DNA from: Clitoria ternatea
Lineage: Eukaryota; Streptophyta; Magnoliopsida; Fabales; Fabaceae
Assembly (NCBI GenBank): GCA_037962975.1
Contig: CM075673.1
Location: 17,406,001-17,470,000, forward strand
Length of the DNA stretch: 64,000 nucleotides
Reading direction: 5' to 3'
Shown: piece after piece, positions 56,440-64,000 of the stretch
How positions within the stretch are numbered: position 1 is the first letter of the stretch
How the letters are laid out: the number at the start of each line of letters is the position of its first letter
Made by a program: the position numbers and the translations under genes
Notes under the pieces: generated by a model
What the model was told of the DNA's origin: nothing
Seen by the model: only the letters and a program-made list of their open reading frames with translations
Database searches by the model: none

Positions 56440-58940
56440 TTAGGTGATGGCCATGTCATGCTCCCCCTCCTCAAGAGGATTTGTCCATAAATCTGAGGCA
56501 ACCTCATCCAGCTCATCTACAAAACAAGGGGTAAGATCAAAGATATTAAAGGTAGCACTGACCCCATACTCACCAGGGAGGTCAAGTATATAAGCATTAT
56601 TATTAATTCTTCTAATGACCTGAAAAGGACCATCACCTCTAAGGTTGAGTTTGGAATTCCTAAGGTTAGGAAAACGCTTCTTCCTTAGGTGAAGCCAAAC
56701 CCAATCTCTAACATCTAAAATAATTTCATTTTTCTTTTTACTCACACACTAGCATATTGGTCATTTTTCTTTTGTATATGGTGTTTAACCTCCTCATGAA
56801 GATTTCTAACAAAAGATGCCTTTGCCTCACCATTTATATGGAGGATATCCTTAGAAACTTCTAGAGGCAAAAGATCTAAATGAGTAAGGGGATTAAAACC
56901 ATACACAATCTCAAAAGGACTATGCTTGATGATGGAGTGTATTACCCTATTATAAGCAAATTCTACATGTGGTAGACACCCATCCTATGACTTAACATTC
57001 TTTTTAACAAGGACTCAAAGAAGAGTAGAAAGAGTCTTGTTAACAACCTCAGGTTGGCCATCAGTTTGTGGATGACAAGTGGTGGAAAAGAGAAGTTTGG
57101 TTCCTAGTTTGGCCCATAGGGTCCTCCAAAAGTGGCTAAGGAACTTGTTATCCCTATCACTAACAATAGTTCTAGGGATCCCATGTAAGTGAACTATCTC
57201 TTTAAACAATAGTTTAGCAATATGACTTGCATCATCTACCTTGTAACAAGGGATGAAGTGAGCCATCTTGCTAAATCTATCCACCACCCCAAAAATAGAA
57301 TCTATTCCCCTTTGGGTCCTAGGTAACCCAAGGACAAAGTCCATACTAATATCTACCCAAGAGAAAGTAGGAATAGGCAAGGGAATGTAAAGACCATGAG
57401 GGGAGACCGTCGATTTGGCCTTTTTACATGCAAAGCACCTACAGCAAAGTCTTTGCACATCATATTTCATATGGGGCCAATAGAAATGCTCACTAAGGGT
57501 AGATAAGGTCTTATCCCTCCCAAAATGCCCATAAGCCCTCCCTCATGACTCTCAAGAAGTAATAGATCTCTAATGGATCCCCTAGGAATGTAAAGCTTAT
57601 TGGCTTTAAAGAGAAAGCCATTTAACTTATAGAATCCATTAAAAGCAAGAGAAGAACCACAAGAGTGGTAGGTAAAAGAGAAGTCAAGGTCTTTTGGGTA
57701 CAATTCCTTTATTTTATCAAGACCATGAAGGATGGCACCCAAGGAAGAGAGAAGGGTGTGCCTTCCTAATAAGACATCAGTTACCACATTAGCTTTACCA
57801 CTTCGGTGCTTGATAACATAAGGGAATTATTCCAAATACTCAACCCATTTAGCATGCCTTTTTTTGAGCTTATGTTGGCATTTAATATACTTAAGTGACT
57901 CATGGTCACTATGAATGACAAACTCTTTGGGAATTAAGTAGTGTTCCCAAGTATATAGGGCTCTAATCAAAGCAAAGAACTTTTTGTCATAGGTGTGATA
58001 ATTAAGGTATGCCCCATTAAGCTTTTCACTAAAGAAAGCAATAGGGTGACCCTCTTGAAGAAAAACTACACCTATGCTAACATTAGAAACATCACATTCA
58101 AGCTCAAAAGTTTTCGAAAAGTTTAGAAGAGCAAGAATGGGAGCATGTGTGAGTCTATGCTTAAGGTCTTGGAAAACCTTTTCTTCCTTTGGCCCCTAAA
58201 GAAAAGAAACATTTTTCTTAAGTAAGTCATTAAAGGGAGATGCCAAAGTAGAAAAGTCTCTTACAAACCTTCTATAGAAGCTAGCCAAACCATAAAAGCT
58301 CTTAATATCATGCACACTTTTGGGGGTAGGCCAAGCACTAATTGCTTTGACTTTTTCTTGGTCAACTTGGACCCTATTGGATTTTACCACAAATCCCAAA
58401 AAGACAATGTGATCCAAACCAAAAGAGCATTTTTCAAGGTTAACAAAAAGTTAGTTTGCCCTTAAGGCAAGTAAGACATGTCTAAGGTGGGTAAGGTGAG
58501 AGTCCATAGATTTTGAGTAAATAAGGATGTCATCAAAGTAGATAATAATAAAATTCCCAATGAAGTCCTTCAAAACATGGTTCATGAGGCGCATGAAAGT
58601 ACTTGGTGCATTGGTCAAGCCAAAAGGCATAACCAACCATTCATAATATCCAAGCTTGGTCTTAAAACAGCTTTCCATTTATCCCATTCCTTAATTCTTA
58701 TTTGATGATAGCCACTTTTAAGGTCAATCTTAGAGAATATGGTAAAGCCACAAAGCTCATCTAACATATCATTAAGTCTAGGTATAGGATGCCTATACTT
58801 GATGATGATGTTGTTGATTGCTCTACAATCAGTGCATAACCTCCAAGAACCATCTTTCTTAAGTACTAGCAAAATGGGTATAGCATATGGAATAAGACTC
58901 TCCCTAATCCAACCTTTGGAAAGTAGGTCTCCAATTTGCG
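56440..58940 (-). pseudogene. pol of element G: RT, RNase H, integrase
   Basis: Read right to left: RT with KDGSWRLCTDCRAINNI, FSKIDLKSGYHQIRI, EWLVMPFGLTNAPSTFMRL and catalytic YFDDILIYSKS (~58530); RNase H-like connection (VGLASFYRR-type text, FELECDVSNVSIGVV, FVIHSDHESLKYI); integrase with CCRCFACKKAKS, WVDISMDFVLGLP, TIVSDRDNKFLSHFW and HPQTDGQPEVVNKTL; and a C-terminal part ending at 56440. The RT and integrase catalytic acidic residues are visible except that the position after QTDGQ reads PEVVN. Stops or frameshifts lie near 58680, 58440, 58196, 57830, 57530 and 57013. Confidence 0.88.
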
Positions 58941-59479
58941 TTTCTATTTCTAGACTCCCCTTAGGGTTACACCTATATACAGGTCTATTGGGTAAGCTAG
59001 CCCCAGGTATAAGATTTATTTTGTGTTCTATACCCCTTAGAGGTGGAAGCCCTTGAGGAAGATCTTTAGGAAAGATATCCTCAAACTCTAGAAGAAGTTG
59101 TTACATTCCCTTGGGCAAGGTAGAAGAAGAGCCCACTAAAGATAGGGAAGTGTAAGGAGGAGGAATACTAGAGGAGCTGGGAGAGTTAGAAGATGAGGAA
59201 GATGGGTAAAGCATTAGAAAGGTTTTTGAAGAAGCAAAGTTTACTTCATATCATGCTTATAGGCAAAGAAAGAAGAGTGCCTCTTGGGATCATCAAGGGT
59301 GAGGATCCCTTTACCCTTATCATTTTGGTTTATTTATTTTTTATTTTTTGCGGTTTTGGAGGGGGGTGGAAGGCCCAACCTCCCTATCCCTTTTCAACTT
59401 CATTTGAAGTTGGTCTTCCAAAACTTGTTTGGGAGACAAGGGATGTAAAACAAACGTTTTATTATTATTGACAAATGTG

Positions 59480-59800
59480 AAGGTGTTAGTGAACCCCTCA
59501 TGGGTGACCTTTCTGTCATATTATCAAGGTCGACCCAAAAGCATATGAGTGGCTTCCATAGGAACTACATCACACCAAATTTTATCATGGTATGTGCCTA
59601 TAGAGAGAAAGAGGAGAACTTGCTTGTTCACTAACATCTCACCTTTTTATTAAGCCATTGTAATTTGTAAGGTCTAGGGTGATCTATTAGAGCACAACCA
59701 AGTTTGTGAACTAACCTTTGGCTAGCCACATTAGCATAACTGCCACTATCCATAATGAAAGAACATAGTTTTTCTTTAATATAACATCTTGTATAAAAGA
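59480..59800 (-). pseudogene. Protease of element G
   Basis: On the minus strand CSFIMDSGSYANVASQRLV (~59712-59770) carries an aspartic protease site DSGS, followed by PRPYKLQWL, VVPMEATHMLLGRPW and HEGFTNTFTF. Stops interrupt it (~59650, 59520). 58940-59480 is the PR-RT linker with no clear domain. Confidence 0.75.
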
Positions 59801-59999
59801 TGTTCTCCCTTTATGTAATGTTATCTTCCCTTATGTGGCTTCCAAGTAGCCTTCTAATCATGAATAACTCACCCTCATCTCCAAGAACATGTTCATTTTC
59901 ACAGGAATCACTATTTGAGCTATCACTAAAGTGTGAAGAGGAAGTTTCCTTATAGCTTGAATAGTGATTAATGCCCCTTAAAATCATAGTTTTCTTGGT

Positions 60000-60976
60000 G
60001 GGACATTGAGAGGCAATGTGACCTCTTTCTAAACATTTAAAACATTTAATTTAACTTGTTCTTGAAAATTTAGGTTGGGATGAAGAGTTGGCATTTCTAG
60101 AAAGGGTGTGTTTTGAAGGTTGTGTAGGGGATGTTCCCTATGAACCTTACTTTTAATCCTAGGAGATGAAGTGCCCACTTCATACTTTTTACCCTTTCTA
60201 CTGCTACCCTCTTTAAGGATGGAGTCTTCCTTTCCCTTCCACCTAGGCCTATATGGTTTAGAATCCTTATTATAATAGGAAGCTCCATCCATGAGTTGAG
60301 CTTATACTCTTGTGCATTGATGGAGAAGCTCCTCAATGTACACATGAGGTAGAAGTTCCATTCTCTTTTTAATACTATGATTAAGGCCATGTAAAAATCT
60401 ATGCATGAGGATTTCTTCATCCTCCTCAACATTGGCCCTAACCATAGCCATCTTTAAAGCCTTATAGTAATCCTTCATACTTTTGGACCCTTGGATGAGT
60501 CTATTGAGTTTGGCCACTAACTCACCCCTATAATAGGAGGGAACATATCTCTTTCTATGTAAGGCTTTAAGGTCCTCCCATTCATCAATGGGTGGGAGAT
60601 GATCTTTCTTTCTTTCTTTTAGGATTTAGGTCCACCAAGCTAATGCGTAATTTTGGAGACTAAGGGTGGCAATCCTAACTTTCTTTTCATTCTTGGTTTC
60701 ATGGGAGGTGAAAAGTTGCCCAACTTTCATCTCCCAATCGAGATAGGCTTCCACATCACTTTTACCATGGAAGGGTGAGACCTCTAGCTTGACCTCTCTC
60801 AAGCCACCCTCCCCATGAGACCTATGGTGTCTCCTATGATGACTATTCTCAACCTCACTAGTTTCATCATAATGTCTTTGTCTATGATGCCTATGATGTC
60901 TAGTGTTTCTATATCTACCCTCCCTATTTTCTAGGTTTTCTAACCTAGTTGACATGTTATTTTTTTTTATCAACAC
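60000..60976 (-). pseudogene. gag of element G
   Basis: It starts near 60976 with NNMSTRLENLENREGRYR and His/Arg-rich HHRRHHRSHGEG. Then EVSPFHGKSDVEAYLDWEMK, YALAWWT (stop at 60626), KRYVPSYYRGELVAKLNRLI and QGSKSMKDYYKALKMAM. The zinc knuckle CFKCLERGHIASQC (~60005-60050) keeps all three Cys and the His, the only intact knuckle among the retroelements here. One frameshift precedes it. Confidence 0.87.
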
Positions 60977-63262
60977 CTAGTTGACATGTTATTAAGTTTA
61001 TCTAAAATTAACCTCATGTATAGGGGGGTTGACTCTCTACCTCTCTCACTAGATAAAAACATGTTATAATGCAAAATGATAGTAATGAGATACTAGTCAG
61101 GTCACTCAAGTTGATTTTATCCTAGAAAAGGAAAAATAACACACAAGGCAACAAGAAAAATAAAAAGGAAAGCTAGTAGACAAGAACTAGTCGGGGTGCA
61201 AGAATTTAAACTAAGCCTAGCATGTAAAAACACACTTATACTAACTAGAAAGCAAGTAAAGCAAACTAGTCGATTGGTGTAAAAATGTAAACTAAACCTA
61301 GCATACAAAATCGCACTTACACTAGTCAGGTACAAAAAGAATAAACTAAGTCCTAAGCGTAATTACTCCTAATCAACTAATTAAAAAAAATTAAAGTCCA
61401 ATGTCCAAAGTCTCTAAAGTCCAAATACAAGGACTTAAACAAAGTACCAAAATTAAATTCCCAAAATACAAGGAAAAGAAAATACAATTCACAAGAATTA
61501 ATTCCTAATTTATTACAAAAGATGCTCTACAATACAAATGGCTCCTAAGGTTCTTCAAGTCCACCACAAACGCCCACCAAGCTACAAAAGAAATACTTGA
61601 AAACTCAAAGTAATGGTTAGCATAAAAATAAGAGAAAGAAAATTAAAAAGGTGTTTGCACTCCAAGCTCTCAAATAATGTCACTCAAGTATCTACTTCTC
61701 TCCATACTTGGAAAATGCTCTAGGTCAAATCTTGTAGTTAAATCTCAATCCCTTAAAGATTCTACCCAATTAATAATGAACTCACAAGGCCTTAGTCTCA
61801 AGAGTGCCAAAAAGAGAAATACTTAAATGACAAACTAGAGAGAAAAAGACAAGCAAGAAAAGGCAAATTAGGAAGCTAAACCAAAAGGAAGATTATGTAA
61901 CAAACTAGAACTTGACAAGCAACAAATGGTAAATGAAAGAAGGCACATAAGAGTAGGAATTCATGTGACAAACTTAGAATGCAAAGAAGACAATCAAGAA
62001 ATTAAATGCAAGAAGCAAGAAAGCACACAAAAAGGATGCAAATTAGAAACTCTAGAATGCTTAAGACTTCATAATCCTTTTGTATAGTTTCCCAAATAAT
62101 TTTTCCTCAAACAAGAGTTTAAATATGCACTAAAAGAATATTTTTAGGTACTGCAATAATGAAAATATAGCTGCTGGATTTTTTATATATATATTCAATG
62201 TTTTTGAAGCACTTTTTTCACATTTTTTTGCTAGTAAGTGGCCTAAACAATTATAGTAACAATGGCCAATGAACTCTTTTGCTTTTCACACTTTTTTCTT
62301 GATTTATGATGCTCTTTGCTCTGTTTTTTCATCAATTTTACTGCAGCAAAAACAGAATTGGAAATGCTCACAAATAGTGTATAAAAGAGGTACAAAGTGG
62401 AAAACTATCAAAGGTGCAAAGCAAGCATCAACTTCCACAACAAAAACGCTATGGAAGGCAACTTAAAATGAATCAAATGACATCAAAATAAATATGAAAA
62501 GTATGAAAAGAGTAAGATACAGCTGCTGAAAAATTAGAAATTAATCTAGAAAACACACCTAAAAAGGAAGCTAACAATCCTACAAAAGGCAAAGCACAAA
62601 GTCACCTTAAAATGAGGTGAACTTAACAACTTTAGGAGCTTGTTAGGCACTTTAAAATATGTCTTTAAAATTCTTTAGAGTCCAGCCACAACAAACTAAA
62701 GCAAAGTCAAATCAAATAGCCTAGAAAAACAAGAGAAACAAGCTCCACACCTAATACACTTTCTAAGGAAACTATAGAACACTATAACAATGAATCAAAC
62801 ACCTAAGAGGCAACAATATACCACAGGAAATTCATAAAGTTTAGATCTGGAATTTTAACAAAAATTAAATAAATGACACAAAAGCAACACAATATACAAG
62901 GAAATGGCAAGAAAACACAAAGTTATGAAGGTTACTTGAAGTGTAAGGCACCTTAAGGTCAACAACTTTGACTAAAAAGTTTTTTCTCAATTTTGAATGA
63001 AATTTTGAGGTTATACCATAGTCGTATGCAATATCAAGAGTTGTGAAGGCACTTCTCAAAATTCCAAGCCAAAGTATGTAGATCTAAAACTTCAAGTAAG
63101 TATAACTTCTTCAATTTTTTGAGTTTTTAAGCATATGATATATGGAAATTTATGTAGAGGAGATGAAGAATTCAATTATGGAACTGAAAATGCATAACAC
63201 ATACTACACAAAAATAGATCTAAGAAAAACTAAGAGAAGGTGAGACTCATGATACCAAATAT
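60977..63262 (-). other. 5' leader of element G with PBS
   Basis: About 2.3 kb of AT-rich DNA between gag and the 5' LTR. A direct repeat CCTAGTTGACATGTTATT occurs at 60945-60962 and 60977-60994. The minus strand reads TTTGGTATCATGAGTC at ~63245-63260, next to the LTR, a plausible PBS. No gene seen. The length suggests an expanded leader or an unrecognised insertion. Confidence 0.5.
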
Positions 63263-63338
63263 TGTAGGAAATGCCTTGATTGCCTAGCTTATAGAGGTGG
63301 ATCTTCTTCTCTAGCTTGCTTAGATCCAAGAATCCTTG
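63263..63338 (-). repeat. 5' LTR of element G, truncated by J
   Basis: It matches 55526-55601 with about ten differences and stops at AATCCTTG where TGTAACACCC begins. Confidence 0.85.
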
Positions 63339-64000
63339 TGTAACACCCTCGGTTAGATAAGACAAATCCTTCTGTAGGTTCATCCCATTTAACTGAGAGT
63401 GTTAACAGTTTTTAGAAAAAGTGAATATTTTTTTTAAAAAAAATAAATACGTGGCAAATCAGCGGAAGTAATATTGTATATATCACATAGTCATTCACAA
63501 ACTGTAAATAATTGTACTCTTAACAGAATGGGGCACGCAGGCACCCTTAAATATTATACAGTCATCCGGTGTCTGATTATAAATATTCTATCCTTAATGA
63601 TTATTCTCAATTGGTTCAGCGTATTGCTGATCTTCACACTCGGGTTCTTGAGTTTCTAATTCCTCTGAAAAATGTTCAACAGTAAGGGTGAGTATAACCC
63701 AAGACCCTGATTGGTTCATCCGATGCGGACATAATCCAGTTAACATACAATATCACATAGATCATACATTTAGCATATTTATAACAATCAAACATGTTGT
63801 CATCACATAATCGTATATTTAGCATGTTCATAATTATAACAATCAAGCATATTACCATGTAATAAATCATACATATAACATATTCACAATTATAACAATC
63901 AAATATGATGTAATGAATGCATGAGTTCGGATCCATTATGATTTATCTTTGATTAAGTCTCATGATGCATGTGGGCCCAATAAATCGTTTCATCTTCTTC
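63339..64000. mobile_element. Element J: LTR (partial, runs off the window)
   Basis: It begins TGTAACACCCTCGG inside the LTR of G. TGTAACACC is the same start as solo LTR I, but the following bases differ, so it is a different family. A local tandem of ~50-56 bp (TCATACATTTAGCATATT, ATAACAATCAA) starts at 63762, 63811 and 63867. No coding domain; type and orientation unresolved. Confidence 0.6.

Larger units (their letters stand above)
55526..63338 (-). mobile_element. Element G: Ty3/gypsy chromovirus-like retrotransposon
   Basis: LTR ends beginning TGTAGCGAATGCC (55526) and TGTAGGAAATGCC (63263) are direct repeats; on the minus strand these are LTR 3' ends (CTACA). Gag, PR, RT, RNase H and IN lie on the minus strand in gypsy order. 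Protein text (YFDDILIYSKS, GDGPFQVIRRINNNAY, LPGEYGVSATFN) points to a chromovirus of CRM/Reina type, but no chromodomain is seen. The 5' LTR is cut by element J at 63339. Confidence 0.87.

Noticed and set aside
59193..59471. 92-codon plus-strand frame as a host gene
   Set aside because: Lies antisense to the protease-RT linker of element G and carries no recognisable motif.
63676..63936. 86-codon Cys/Tyr-rich minus frame
   Set aside because: Comes from the short tandem repeat in element J.

Overview
The window looks like plant nuclear DNA, most likely from a legume. It is AT-rich and made almost entirely of transposable elements nested inside each other. I found no convincing host gene, rRNA, tRNA, CRISPR array or bacterial-type operon. 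The legume assignment is an inference from the element types (Sirevirus-like Ty1/copia with a third ORF, Athila-like Ty3/gypsy, CACTA) and is not proven by any host gene.

Nest 1 (1-36362). The outermost element is Sirevirus-2, of which only the 3' part lies in the window: RNase H from 16354, a third ORF, and a 3' LTR at 35027-36362. A CACTA (En/Spm) DNA transposon, with a TNP2-like transposase and a Transposase_24-type second gene, interrupts it and ends at 16353. Its left end lies outside the window. Inside the CACTA sit the tail of one Sirevirus LTR (1-348) and a full-length Sirevirus-1 (1036-10447, TSD aacaa). To the right, the third ORF of Sirevirus-2 is split by element E (18623-33860), a minus-strand gag-only Athila derivative. 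One LTR of E is in turn split by a nearly complete minus-strand Athila-like element F (19187-27063, TSD agcat).

Spacer (36363-41325). This holds a decayed minus-strand copia pol fragment, unclassified AT-rich DNA, a TA microsatellite and a LINE ORF1 relic.

Nest 2 (41326-64000). Sirevirus-3 starts at 41326 inside the LINE. Its gag, protease and front integrase are deleted. Its third ORF is interrupted by a 5' fragment of a minus-strand gypsy element H (46985-54276), whose long LTR contains a 3.5-kb solo LTR I (49611-53133, TSD ctagg). Its 3' LTR is interrupted at 55526 by a minus-strand chromovirus-like gypsy G, whose own 5' LTR is cut at 63339 by a further element J that runs off the window.

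The most striking observation crosses families. Four retroelements that differ in sequence each carry an array of their own 12-14 bp palindrome, usually in pairs whose starts are 19-21 bp apart. Pairs are often about 50 bp from the next, giving a period near 70 bp. Palindrome-rich LTRs are known from maize Sireviruses, but the shared, helically phased geometry across copia and gypsy families here is worth testing. All coding regions are decayed, largely by C-to-T/G-to-A changes, so the genes listed are pseudogenes.
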